Shown here one piece after another: positions 50,133-59,080 of a stretch of 64,000 bases of DNA. The position numbers and the translations under genes are program-made. Source of the stretch: Chitinophaga sp. HK235 (GTDB lineage Bacteria; Bacteroidota; Bacteroidia; Chitinophagales; Chitinophagaceae). The DNA is taken from positions 7,314,501 through 7,378,500 of the forward strand of contig NZ_CP073766.1 in NCBI RefSeq assembly GCF_018255755.1, read 5' to 3'. The notes beneath the pieces are model-generated. The model worked only from the letters and a program-made list of their open reading frames with translations. It searched no databases and was not told the DNA's origin. Position 1 is the stretch's first letter. Each line of letters opens with the position of its first letter.

Positions 50133-52511
50133 ATGATCACTAATTATTTCCGGACAGCTGTCCGCAGTTTATGGAAGCATAAAGTTTACAGCTTCCTGAA
50201 TATTTTCGGGTTGATGACGGGTATTGCCTGTGCAGGCATTATTTTTTTATGGGTGGAAGATGAAGTGCAGTTTGATCATGTGCATGATAAGAAGGACCGC
50301 CTATACGTCGTTATACAGCACTGGCAGTACGATGGATATAAGCGCACGTTCTGGTCTACGCCGGGATTGCTGGGACCCACTATGCAGGCCAATTTACCGG
50401 GTATTGCCCATACCTGCCGTACTACGGAGGGGACACAAACAGCGATGTTCAACAATGGTCAGACCTCTTACTATGCTGCAGGAATTTATGCTGACAGCAC
50501 CTTGTTCAGCATGTTCACCTTTCCCTTTATCGAGGGGAATGCCCGAACGGCCTTTACACAGCTTAATTCGCTGGTGGTAACGGAGAAGGCTGCACGAAAA
50601 TTTTTCGGCACGACTACCAATGTTACCGGTAAGATCCTGAGAATGGATAACAAGCAGGAATATATGGTGACGGGTGTTGTAAAGGATATTCCACAGAATT
50701 CCACCCTGCAGTTTGATTGGGTGGCGCCTTTTCAGGTATATTTTAATCAGAACAGATGGCTGGAATCATGGGGAGCCAATTCCATCAATAGCTTTGTGGA
50801 GCTACTGCCGGGAGCAGACGTAACAGCAGTCAACCGCCAGCTGGCGGGTTTTACCAAAGCACGTAATCCTCAGGGGGTTACTACGCCGGTTTTATTTTCG
50901 ATGAACGACTGGCATCTGCGGGGAGAGTTTGAAGACGGGAAGCAGGTAGGTGGCCGTATTGGTTATGTGCGTTTGTTTGCGTTGATCGGTGGAATCATCA
51001 TTCTTATTGCCTGTATCAATTTTATGAACCTGGCCACTGCGCGCAGTGAAAAACGGTCGAAGGAAGTTGGTGTACGAAAGGTGCTGGGGGCCGGTAAAGG
51101 TAAGCTGGTGGTGCAGTTTATCAGTGAGGCCATGCTAATTGCTTTGATAGCGACACTGCTGGCTGTATTATTAATTATAACGTTGTTGCCTGTGTTTAAT
51201 GCGGTGGTGGGTAAAAATATTTCGCCCGGATTGGGCAACACAACGCACTGGGCCGCTTTACTGCTGATAGTGGTTATTACTGGCCTGGTTGCAGGCAGTT
51301 ATCCCTCCCTTTATCTTTCTTCCTTTAATCCGGTGACTGTGCTGAAAGGGTTCAAGCTGCCTTCCGGTAATGCTGCATTTATCAGAAAAGGACTGGTGGT
51401 ATTACAATTCACGATTTCCACCGTGTTGATCATTTCCACTATCATTATTTATCAGCAGATGCAGTATGTTAAGAACCGTAAGCTGGGTTATAACAAGGAC
51501 AATCTGCTGGAGATGAAGGTTACCGGTAATATGAACAGGGATTTTGATGCTATCAAACAAGACCTCATCAATACTGGTGTGGTAGAGAATGCAGCACTTT
51601 CTGATCATGCCACCATTTATGGAGGAAACAATACAGATGATTTCAGATGGGAAGGATTGCCGGATAAAAGCAGCAACCTGATTTCGGTCAGAGGTGTGAC
51701 GCCGGAATTTTTTGCGACTTCAGGAATGCAGCTGCAGAGTGGCCGTGATTTTCAGTTGGGGAAATCAGTAGATAGCTTTAGTGTGATCATCACTGCCTCA
51801 CTGGCGAAGCTGATGGGTAAGGAAGGTCGTATCGGTGGTAATTTTCTGGTGCCGGAGAATAAAAGCAGGCGATACGTTCCTTATCGTATTGTGGGTATTG
51901 TAAAAGACTTCGTTTATGGCGATATGTATGGAAAGCCTGACCCCGTAGTGTTTTTCAAAGGTCAGCAGGATGCTGCGGTGATGTATATACGTATTGCTGC
52001 GAAGGCTCATCCGGAGCAAGCCATTGCAAAAATAGAGGCGGTAATGGCGAAGGACAATCCTGACTATCCTTTTGCTTTCCGGTTTGTAGACGAACAGTTT
52101 AATGGGATGTTCAGCAGTGAGATGCTGATCAGCAGGTTGTCCCGTTTGTTTGCCGGACTGGCTATTGTGATTTCCTGTCTGGGTTTGTTTGGGCTGGCCG
52201 CTTATACTGCAGAACGCCGGACCAGGGAGATTGGTATCCGTAAGGTGCTGGGGGCCAGTGTGACGGGTATAGCCCGGTTGTTATCTGCGGAGTTTCTGCT
52301 GCTGGTATTGGTGTCGGTAGTCATTGCATTTCCGTTGGCCTGGTGGATCATGTCGGGGTGGCTGGACGGTTATGCTTACCGTACCGCTATCCACTGGTGG
52401 GTATTCCTGCTGGCAGGAGGGGCTGCCGTGCTGATTGCGCTGGTGACGATCAGTTACCAGGCTGTCAGGACAGCCCTGATGAATCCTGTCAGGAGCTTAA
52501 GGCGGGAGTAG
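50133..52511 (+). CDS. MacB/FtsX-like ABC transporter permease
   Basis: 792 residues from the ATG giving MITNYFRTAVRSLWKHKVYSFL, the typical opening of the family; an upstream in-frame TTG adds seven residues. Architecture as in the gene at 45504: first membrane helix, MacB-type periplasmic domain, FtsX signature (ARSEKRSKEVGVRKVLGAGKGKLVVQF), second half starting IRKGLVVLQFTISTVLIIST, second FtsX signature (ERRTREIGIRKVLGASVTGIARLL), end NPVRSLRRE. Its last 23 nt overlap the convergent HxlR-type gene. Substrate and ATPase partner unknown. Confidence 0.92.
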   Translation: MITNYFRTAVRSLWKHKVYSFLNIFGLMTGIACAGIIFLWVEDEVQFDHVHDKKDRLYVVIQHWQYDGYKRTFWSTPGLLGPTMQANLPGIAHTCRTTEGTQTAMFNNGQTSYYAAGIYADSTLFSMFTFPFIEGNARTAFTQLNSLVVTEKAARKFFGTTTNVTGKILRMDNKQEYMVTGVVKDIPQNSTLQFDWVAPFQVYFNQNRWLESWGANSINSFVELLPGADVTAVNRQLAGFTKARNPQGVTTPVLFSMNDWHLRGEFEDGKQVGGRIGYVRLFALIGGIIILIACINFMNLATARSEKRSKEVGVRKVLGAGKGKLVVQFISEAMLIALIATLLAVLLIITLLPVFNAVVGKNISPGLGNTTHWAALLLIVVITGLVAGSYPSLYLSSFNPVTVLKGFKLPSGNAAFIRKGLVVLQFTISTVLIISTIIIYQQMQYVKNRKLGYNKDNLLEMKVTGNMNRDFDAIKQDLINTGVVENAALSDHATIYGGNNTDDFRWEGLPDKSSNLISVRGVTPEFFATSGMQLQSGRDFQLGKSVDSFSVIITASLAKLMGKEGRIGGNFLVPENKSRRYVPYRIVGIVKDFVYGDMYGKPDPVVFFKGQQDAAVMYIRIAAKAHPEQAIAKIEAVMAKDNPDYPFAFRFVDEQFNGMFSSEMLISRLSRLFAGLAIVISCLGLFGLAAYTAERRTREIGIRKVLGASVTGIARLLSAEFLLLVLVSVVIAFPLAWWIMSGWLDGYAYRTAIHWWVFLLAGGAAVLIALVTISYQAVRTALMNPVRSLRRE

Positions 52512-52866
52512 TTTTCATGATATGCCGGCGATGTTGCTGGCCCCAGTCCATGATGGACAAGACAATCGTTTCCAGTGATTTACCATAGGGCGTTATCTCG
52601 TATTGGACGGTGATAGGCTTGGTGTGGCATACGGTCCGTTTCACCAGCATATTCATTTCCAGGACCTGTAGCTGACGGGTCAGCATTTTAGCACCGATGC
52701 CCTGCAGGTGGCGTTGTAGCTCTGTAAAGCGTTTGGGACCGAGGCAACATAATGTGGCAATAATCAGTACGTTCCATTTGCCCTGCAGGATGTCCATAGC
52801 ATCATGCAGGGCTTTTGTTTTGCCCTTATAATCGCATTGTGCGGGTTGTGTGATAAGTGTTTTCAT
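52489..52866 (-). CDS. HxlR-family transcriptional regulator
   Basis: 125 residues from the ATG giving MKTLITQPAQCDYKGKTKAL. A single winged-helix HxlR domain: ALHDAMDILQGKWNVLIIATL, then FTELQRHLQGIGAKMLTRQLQVLEMNMLVKR and VQYEITPYGKSLETIVLSIMDWG. The N-terminal Cys before the helix is where redox- or electrophile-sensing HxlR proteins carry their reactive thiol. It is convergent and overlapping with the FtsX permease gene, and divergent from the lipoprotein gene at 52968, its most likely target besides itself. Confidence 0.93.
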   Translation of the reverse strand: MKTLITQPAQCDYKGKTKALHDAMDILQGKWNVLIIATLCCLGPKRFTELQRHLQGIGAKMLTRQLQVLEMNMLVKRTVCHTKPITVQYEITPYGKSLETIVLSIMDWGQQHRRHIMKTTPALSS

Positions 52867-52892
52867 CGTTGATGAGGATATGCTGTAAAAAT

Positions 52893-52908
52893 AGTGCAAA
52901 TAAGTGCA
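52893..52908. promoter_or_regulatory. AGTGCA direct repeat in the HxlR/lipoprotein intergenic region
   Basis: AGTGCA at 52893-52898 and 52903-52908, exactly 10 bp (one helical turn) apart, 27 bp before the HxlR start. A possible operator of the HxlR regulator; assignment by position only. Confidence 0.35.
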
Positions 52909-52967
52909 GTGGGATATTTAACAGATAAAATATTACTTTTATGTATTGTTATTAAAAAATACCGAAA

Positions 52968-53618
52968 ATGACCCGTACCTATCTGTTCCTGTCTGCGTTC
53001 CTGGCCGTAATGGCTGTTTCCTGTTCCAAAGAGCCTATGGCTGGCCCTGATCCTGATCCTGAAACAACACCCACCACGCCAACATCACCTTCCGGTTCCA
53101 ATAAGCTGACGGGTGTCTGGAAATATGCCGGTATGAAGATTAACGGACAGACTGTTTCCGAATCCAACATAGAGGGGCAGGCGATGAGAGGTATAATAGA
53201 TATGGATTATACCACTTTCAACAATAGTGGAACTGTTACTTTTGAAGAAACTACTGTGGCATCCAATAATATCGGTTATTCACTGGATACCAAGGTGAGA
53301 GTGCGCGCTTATATTGATGGCGTGCTTTTCAGGGATATGAATGAATCCTGGCCGCTGACTATACCTCCTATGAGCAGCAATGGTAAGTATAACATGATAG
53401 GAACAGATTCTGTACGTATCGAGGGTGTTGTTAGTTCTGTGCCATCATCAACCGGTCAGTTGTCTAAGAGTATTCCTGCCACTTATAAAATTGCCTGGGC
53501 CGGAGATACGCTGGTGTTAAGGGCTCATATTATTTTCAGCAGTTCTGAGGAGCATGACGGTATCACTGCTGTATCACATAATGATCTTTACCAGGAATTA
53601 AAGCTGGCCAGAAAATAA
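52968..53618 (+). CDS. Predicted lipoprotein, lipocalin-like
   Basis: 216 residues. The N-terminus MTRTYLFLSAFLAVMAVSCSKEP is a lipoprotein signal with Cys about 19. It is followed by a Pro/Thr/Asp linker (PDPDPETTPTTPTSPSG), then GSNKLTGVWKYAGMKINGQTV, the opening of lipocalin-like Bacteroidota proteins, and a beta-rich remainder. It should be anchored in the outer membrane and might bind a small hydrophobic molecule, but no ligand is evident. Divergent from the HxlR gene; convergent with the third FtsX permease with 6 bp between stops. Confidence 0.82.
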   Translation: MTRTYLFLSAFLAVMAVSCSKEPMAGPDPDPETTPTTPTSPSGSNKLTGVWKYAGMKINGQTVSESNIEGQAMRGIIDMDYTTFNNSGTVTFEETTVASNNIGYSLDTKVRVRAYIDGVLFRDMNESWPLTIPPMSSNGKYNMIGTDSVRIEGVVSSVPSSTGQLSKSIPATYKIAWAGDTLVLRAHIIFSSSEEHDGITAVSHNDLYQELKLARK

Positions 53619-53624
53619 TTAAGA

Positions 53625-55994
53625 TTATTCTGTCCGCAGACTTTTCACCGGATTTGCAATAGCGGCTTTGATAGTCTGAAAGCTGATCATCAGTAAGGCG
53701 ATCATCAGTACGATCAGACCCGCTATTGCAAATATCCACCAGTGAAGGGTGGTGCTGTAGGCGTAGTTGCTGAGCCACTGATGCATCACATACCAGGCCA
53801 GCGGACAGGCAATCACCATCGAGATCAATATCAGTCCAAGATAATTGAAGGACAGTAAACGGAATATAGCACCTACACTGGCACCCAGCACTTTCCGGAT
53901 ACCTATTTCGCGAGTGCGTTGTTCTGTTGTAAACATCGTTAGTCCCAACAACCCCAGACAGGCAATAATGATGGCCAGTCCGGCAAAGAGGCCGGAGAGT
54001 TTTCCCACAATAGTTTCACTGACATACTGTTTGTTATAATCATCATTTATAAACCGGTAGCTGAAAGGGAAGGATGGGTTCAACTGCTTACATAATGCAG
54101 CTACTTTTTTTAACGCGACTTCGGTTTGTCCTGGCTGTATACGGACCAGGATGTTGCTATTATGTTTCAGCTCTGGTACGATGATCATGGGCTGTATCGG
54201 TTCGTGCAGTGGCTTAAAATTAAAATCCCTGATCACGCCTACTATCTGCCTTTTAATACCCCATAAAGTAATACTCTTTCCAACAGGATTGATAAAGCCT
54301 ATTTTTCTGACAGCTGTCTCGTTCAGGATACAGGCTGTGGAATCCGACGGATACTCTGGTGAAAAATCTCTTCCGCCTGTTAGCCGGAGTTTCATGGTTT
54401 TTACGAAATCATAGCCTGAGTGGGAAACAAAAAAAGGAAACAGGTTGCTGGCCTGTTTTCCCGGCCATGTAACAGTGGTGGTAGACTGGTCCAGGAGGGT
54501 GGGCGTATCTGAAAGCTGTGACACTTCTGTTATAGCGGGTGTTTGCAGGGCTTGGTCTTTGAATACGTTGAAGTTGGCCAGCAGTCCGCCTTCCAGGGGA
54601 ATCATCAGCAGGTTGGTTCTGTCATAACCCAGGTTGCGGGTTTGTATATAACTGATCTGTTTTGAAACCACCAAGGTGCCGATGATCAGTATCATGGACA
54701 ATACAAACTGAAATACGACGAGTCCTTTCCGCAAGAGATGGGTGCGGGTACCTGGAAGGTGTGAGCCTTTTAATACCTGCAGTGGATTGAATGAAGATAA
54801 CAGTATTGCCGGGTAACAGCCTGCGAGGATACCAGTGGTCAGTACAAGGGCAAACAGCTGTGTCCAGAATATCCGGTTATCATAGGGAATTTTTATCTGA
54901 TAGCCGGTGAGTGCATTAAACGCTGGTAATACCATTGATACCAGTATCAGGGCCAGTAGTGCTGCGAGCAGGGTGAGCAACAGGGCTTCTCCGAGAAATT
55001 GCAGGACCAGTGCTGTTCTGCCGGCTCCATTTACTTTACGTACACCGATCTCCCGGGCTCTTTTAATAGAGCGGGCTGTTGAGAGGTTCATAAAATTGAT
55101 GCAGGCGATCAGCAGTATAAAAATGGCCACCAGTGAAAACAACTGTACATACTCAATTCTACCGCCACTGATGATGCCGTTTTTAAATTTATCATGCAGG
55201 TAAACATCGCGGAAAGGCTGTAATCCATATTCTACGGTGTAACCGTTTTTATCTTTATCCGTATAATTCCTGATGAGATGTTTTAGTTTTTGCTCCAGCA
55301 AGGTGGCGCTGGCACCGGCTTTCAGCTGAATGTATGTGAACGGGCCGCTGTTGATCCATTGCGTGGCAAAAGGATGTTGCTGCAGGAAAGCCTGCCAGCT
55401 GATGAGATAGTCATAACGATGAGAGACGTTGGGTGGCAGATCGGCGTATACGCCGGTGACTATGTAATCAGCCATGTTTTCACAACGGACTGTTTGGCCC
55501 ATAGCTGCTTCAGCACTGCTAAAGAGCTTTTCCGCCAGGCTGCGGCAAAGCACGATTCCTTTAGGATCAGTCAGTACCTTGTCAGAGTTACCAGCGAGCA
55601 GCGGATAACTGAACATTTTGAACCAGTCCTTTCCTGCAGCATTACCTTCTGCCTTCAGTATTTTGTTGCCGGCCTTCAGGGTATAAGTTTTATTCTGATA
55701 TTGCATGGAGGCAGCATATTCCACTTCCGGGAATATTTTTTTGAGTTCTTCTGCCATGGGGCCTGGCGTTTCATAATTACCATCTACTTTGCCATCATAA
55801 TATTCACGTTCATATACTTTGTAAAGCCGGTCATTGTTGACATGAAAGGCATCTACCGACTTTTCGTACTGTACCCATAACAGGATCAGCAGGCTGCTGG
55901 CTATACCGAGGGTGAGGCCGGCAATATTGATGGCTGAAAAACCTTTGTATTTCCACAGATTTCTGAATGCAATCCTACAGTAGTTGCTGAGCAT
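53625..55994 (-). CDS. MacB/FtsX-like ABC transporter permease
   Basis: 789 residues, same architecture as the genes at 45504 and 50133: MLSNYCRIAFRNLWKYKGFSAINIAGLTLG at the start, a MacB-type periplasmic region, ARSIKRAREIGVRKVNGAGRTALVLQF, the second half from LRKGLVVFQFVLSMILIIGTLVV, EQRTREIGIRKVLGASVGAIFRLL and the end NPVKSLRTE. It lies alone on the minus strand. No ATPase is encoded nearby. The three permeases differ too much along their periplasmic domains to be recent duplicates, yet their promoters look alike. Confidence 0.92.
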   Translation of the reverse strand: MLSNYCRIAFRNLWKYKGFSAINIAGLTLGIASSLLILLWVQYEKSVDAFHVNNDRLYKVYEREYYDGKVDGNYETPGPMAEELKKIFPEVEYAASMQYQNKTYTLKAGNKILKAEGNAAGKDWFKMFSYPLLAGNSDKVLTDPKGIVLCRSLAEKLFSSAEAAMGQTVRCENMADYIVTGVYADLPPNVSHRYDYLISWQAFLQQHPFATQWINSGPFTYIQLKAGASATLLEQKLKHLIRNYTDKDKNGYTVEYGLQPFRDVYLHDKFKNGIISGGRIEYVQLFSLVAIFILLIACINFMNLSTARSIKRAREIGVRKVNGAGRTALVLQFLGEALLLTLLAALLALILVSMVLPAFNALTGYQIKIPYDNRIFWTQLFALVLTTGILAGCYPAILLSSFNPLQVLKGSHLPGTRTHLLRKGLVVFQFVLSMILIIGTLVVSKQISYIQTRNLGYDRTNLLMIPLEGGLLANFNVFKDQALQTPAITEVSQLSDTPTLLDQSTTTVTWPGKQASNLFPFFVSHSGYDFVKTMKLRLTGGRDFSPEYPSDSTACILNETAVRKIGFINPVGKSITLWGIKRQIVGVIRDFNFKPLHEPIQPMIIVPELKHNSNILVRIQPGQTEVALKKVAALCKQLNPSFPFSYRFINDDYNKQYVSETIVGKLSGLFAGLAIIIACLGLLGLTMFTTEQRTREIGIRKVLGASVGAIFRLLSFNYLGLILISMVIACPLAWYVMHQWLSNYAYSTTLHWWIFAIAGLIVLMIALLMISFQTIKAAIANPVKSLRTE

Positions 55995-56031
55995 GGGTAA
56001 ACATTTTTAAACAATATGGCCTACTGGCTGG

Positions 56032-56127
56032 CACAAGCAGAATGCCATTTGTTATAGTAGTTGATTATCAATATGCTGATGTAAATGTAATCATTCCGAT
56101 TGTCCGGTTTTGTACAATGCATTGTTC
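56032..56127 (-). promoter_or_regulatory. Sigma-54-like promoter with upstream dyad, FtsX gene 3
   Basis: On the minus strand the -24/-12 element TGGCATTCTGCTTGT (56047 down to 56033) lies about 39 nt before the ATG. The dyad GAACA-ATGCAT-TGTAC (56127 down to 56112) is 65 bp upstream of the TGG. A GGACA (56105 down) begins 22 bp after the start of the dyad, as at the second permease. Confidence 0.5.
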
Positions 56128-56207
56128 ATTTTCAGGCAGGAGGCGTTCTAATGAATTTCTAATTTTTTTCTAAAGAACTTCTAACCATTCTCTTAACGGG
56201 GCTGTTT

Positions 56208-56215
56208 TAATTTTG
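56208..56215 (+). promoter_or_regulatory. -7 box of the mgtA promoter
   Basis: TAATTTTG, a perfect TAnnTTTG; no clear -33 TTG was seen. The leader would be about 108 nt. Confidence 0.45.
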
Positions 56216-56230
56216 TTGTTGTCAACAAAC

Positions 56231-56278
56231 ATGTATCATATGGACTCAGGACCCGGAAACACCGGTTACAGAAGCTGA
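56231..56278 (+). CDS. Possible mgtA leader peptide (15 codons)
   Basis: ATG to TGA within the predicted mgtA leader, encoding MYHMDSGPGNTGYRS; a second in-frame ATG is at codon 4. The ORF sequence folds on itself: GGACTCAG near its start can pair with CTGAGGTGTCC just past its stop, with an inner CCGG/CCGG stem. Short translated leaders control Mg transporter genes in enterobacteria (mgtL, mgtP), but this peptide does not resemble them and contains only one Pro. Could be chance. Confidence 0.3.
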   Translation: MYHMDSGPGNTGYRS

Positions 56279-56329
56279 GGTGTCCTTTTATCCAGGCCGC
56301 CTTAGCTGACCATTAAACTCTTTACGACA

Positions 56330-59041
56330 ATGATTAAAACAGCAGCAGGCAGAATCAGGCGGCATATCCCCTTTACCACACAGGTAACAGCAGACGGATT
56401 TAATGTTATTGCAGCCAAAAAGCTCCGCCACGTGGCCAGGAGCGACAGGGCTACCAGTATGGGTATACTGGACAGCCAGGAAGGAGGGCTTACAGACAGC
56501 CAGGTACAAACCAAACGTAAGCTCTTTGGTCTTAATGAAGTGACGCATATCAAATCACCGGCCTGGTACAAGCAGCTGCTGCAGGCTTTTATCAATCCCT
56601 TTATCGGCGTACTGATCGTGATCGCTATCATATCCCTGATCATGGATGTGTTTCTGGCCGCTCCCGGCGACCGTGACTATAAGACCGTGATGGTGGTAGG
56701 GGTAATGGTAGTGCTCAGCTCTGTATTGCGTTTCTGGCAGGAATACCGCAGCAACAGGGCCGCAGAGAAACTGCAGAGCATGGTGAAAACCACCGCGCTG
56801 GTATTAAGACATGCCAACGGCAGCAAAGAGATCCCGATCCGGGAAATAGTACCAGGCGATATTTTCCAGCTGTCTGCCGGCGATATGATACCTGCAGATT
56901 GCCGGGTACTACAATCCAAAGACCTGTTTGTGAGCCAGGCAATGCTTAGTGGAGAAGCACTCCCTCTGGAAAAGCAGGAGTTCAGTATTGCAGACGCCGA
57001 AAGGCGTATGCCCTTTGAGCTGGAAAACATCTGCTACATGGGCACCAACGTAGTCAGTGGCGCAGCTACCGCTATCGCTATCAATACCGGCGACCAAACC
57101 TATTTCGGTTCTTTCAGTAAAACACTCACCGGCAAAAGGGCTGAAACCAGCTTCGATAAAGGTGTTAACAGTGTCAGCTGGCTGTTGATCCGATTTATGC
57201 TGGTGATGGTGCCGCTCATTTTTGTGATCAACGGCATGGTAAAACATGACTGGATAGAAGCATTACTTTTTGCTATAGCCGTTGCCGTTGGACTGACACC
57301 CGAAATGCTGCCCATGATCGTAACTGCTAACCTGGCCAAGGGAGCGGTGAGCATGAGCAAAAGAAAAGTGATCGTAAAAAGGCTCAACGCCATTCAGAAC
57401 ATCGGTGCGATGGACATTTTATGCACCGACAAAACAGGTACACTCACGATTGATAAAATTGTGCTGGAAAGACATCTTAACGTATTGGGTGAAGAAGATG
57501 AAGAAGTGTTGAAATGGGCTTATCTCAACAGTTATCATCAGACCGGGCTGAAAAATCTGCTGGACCAGGCCGTGCTGGAACATGTGGAAGTGCATGAGCA
57601 TCTGCAGGCAGATGATCGTTTTACCAAAATAGATGAAATACCATTCGACTTTCAGCGCCGCCGTATGTCTGTCATCCTGCAGCAGCGCAATGGCAAACAC
57701 CTGCTGATCTGCAAAGGTGCGGTGGAAGAAATGCTGGCCCTTTGTTCATATGCTTTTAACCCCGGAGAAGATAAGGAACTGCACATTGAGAATGATAAGG
57801 TGATGGTGTTGGATGAAGCGATGCGCCGGTACATTCTCAATGTTTCCCGCAAGCTGAATGAAGAAGGGCTGCGGGTGCTGCTGGTAGCCATCAAGGAGTT
57901 TGACAGCCGTGCACTGACTTACGGAGTAGCCGATGAATGCGATATGATATTGACAGGATTTATTGGTTTTCTGGACCCTGCCAAACCTTCTGCAAAGCCT
58001 TCCATTGAAGCGCTGCATCAGCTGGGCGTATCGCTGAAAGTGCTGACAGGAGACAACGAGATCGTCACCAAAAAAATATGTCGTGATGTAGGGATCCCTA
58101 TCAACAATATTTTGCTGGGCCCGGAACTGGATGGTATCTCCGATGCAGAACTGACCCGCGAAATAGACCACATCAGCATTTTCGCCAAACTGAGTCCGGT
58201 ACAGAAAACCCGTGTGGTGAAAGTGTTGCAGGCAAAAGGTCATACTGTTGGTTTTATGGGAGATGGTATTAACGATGCGGCGGCGCTGCGCGAAGCAGAT
58301 GTGGGAATTTCCGTAGACACCGCCACAGATATAGCCAAGGAAAGTGCTGATATTATTCTGCTGGAAAAAGACCTCACCGTATTGCGCAAAGGTGTGATTT
58401 ATGGCAGAAGGACTTTCGGTAATATCATCAAGTATATCAAAATGACGGCCAGCAGCAATTTCGGGAATATGTTCAGTATGCTGGGAGCGAGCGCTTTCCT
58501 GCCTTTCCTGCCGATGCTGCCTATTCAGTTGCTGGTGCAGAACCTGTTGTATGATATCTCCCAGATATCCATCCCCTGGGATCGTATGGACAAGGAATAC
58601 ATTGATGAGCCTAAAAAGTGGGATGCGTCTGGTATTGCGCGGTTCATGGTTTTTATAGGGCCTATCAGTTCTGTTTTTGACTATGCGACATTTGCCTTGC
58701 TGTTTTATTTTTTCAAAGCCAACACGCCGGAGCATCAGGCTTTTTTCCAGAGTGGCTGGTTTATAGAAGGATTGTTGTCACAGACATTGATCGTGCATAT
58801 GATCCGTACTCGTAAAATTCCGTTTTTACAGAGCTGGGCCACCGCGCCAGTGCTGGCACTGACTACGCTGGTGATGGCCATTGGCATGCTGTTGCCGTTT
58901 TCTCCGCTGGCTGGCGCACTGCGGATGCAACCCCTGCCTATGCAATATTTTCCTTTCCTGATTGGAATACTTGTCAGCTATTGTGTGTTAACCCAGCTGG
59001 TGAAGAACTGGTTTATCAAGCGTTTTCACAGCTGGCTGTAA
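56330..59041 (+). CDS. mgtA: Magnesium-translocating P-type ATPase
   Basis: 903 residues, P3B-type ATPase that imports Mg2+ across the inner membrane. Phosphorylation site CTDKTGTLT (about D367), dephosphorylation loop LSGEALPLEK, GLTPEMLPMIVTANLAKGA (family-specific M4 region), hinge GDGINDAAALREADVGISVD, and about ten membrane segments with four at the C-terminus. The N-terminus carries a basic extension (IKTAAGRIRRHIPF) before the cation-ATPase N domain. Its leader contains a short ORF and possible stem-loops, so expression may respond to Mg. A hairpin shared with the convergent DinB gene follows the stop. Confidence 0.95.
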   Translation: MIKTAAGRIRRHIPFTTQVTADGFNVIAAKKLRHVARSDRATSMGILDSQEGGLTDSQVQTKRKLFGLNEVTHIKSPAWYKQLLQAFINPFIGVLIVIAIISLIMDVFLAAPGDRDYKTVMVVGVMVVLSSVLRFWQEYRSNRAAEKLQSMVKTTALVLRHANGSKEIPIREIVPGDIFQLSAGDMIPADCRVLQSKDLFVSQAMLSGEALPLEKQEFSIADAERRMPFELENICYMGTNVVSGAATAIAINTGDQTYFGSFSKTLTGKRAETSFDKGVNSVSWLLIRFMLVMVPLIFVINGMVKHDWIEALLFAIAVAVGLTPEMLPMIVTANLAKGAVSMSKRKVIVKRLNAIQNIGAMDILCTDKTGTLTIDKIVLERHLNVLGEEDEEVLKWAYLNSYHQTGLKNLLDQAVLEHVEVHEHLQADDRFTKIDEIPFDFQRRRMSVILQQRNGKHLLICKGAVEEMLALCSYAFNPGEDKELHIENDKVMVLDEAMRRYILNVSRKLNEEGLRVLLVAIKEFDSRALTYGVADECDMILTGFIGFLDPAKPSAKPSIEALHQLGVSLKVLTGDNEIVTKKICRDVGIPINNILLGPELDGISDAELTREIDHISIFAKLSPVQKTRVVKVLQAKGHTVGFMGDGINDAAALREADVGISVDTATDIAKESADIILLEKDLTVLRKGVIYGRRTFGNIIKYIKMTASSNFGNMFSMLGASAFLPFLPMLPIQLLVQNLLYDISQISIPWDRMDKEYIDEPKKWDASGIARFMVFIGPISSVFDYATFALLFYFFKANTPEHQAFFQSGWFIEGLLSQTLIVHMIRTRKIPFLQSWATAPVLALTTLVMAIGMLLPFSPLAGALRMQPLPMQYFPFLIGILVSYCVLTQLVKNWFIKRFHSWL

Positions 59042-59047
59042 GGAACA

Positions 59048-59080
59048 GGTGTGGAGTAGGGGATTCCCCTACTTCACACC
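59048..59080. terminator. Hairpin between mgtA and the DinB gene
   Basis: GGTGTG-G-AGTAGGGG and CCCCTACT-T-CACACC form a 14-bp stem with one internal mismatch and a 3-nt loop. No T run follows, and the end of the DinB gene lies inside it. Confidence 0.55.

Noticed and set aside
55995..56329. M-box or other known Mg riboswitch upstream of mgtA
   Set aside because: The conserved M-box segments were not found; only the short ORF and simple stems are visible.
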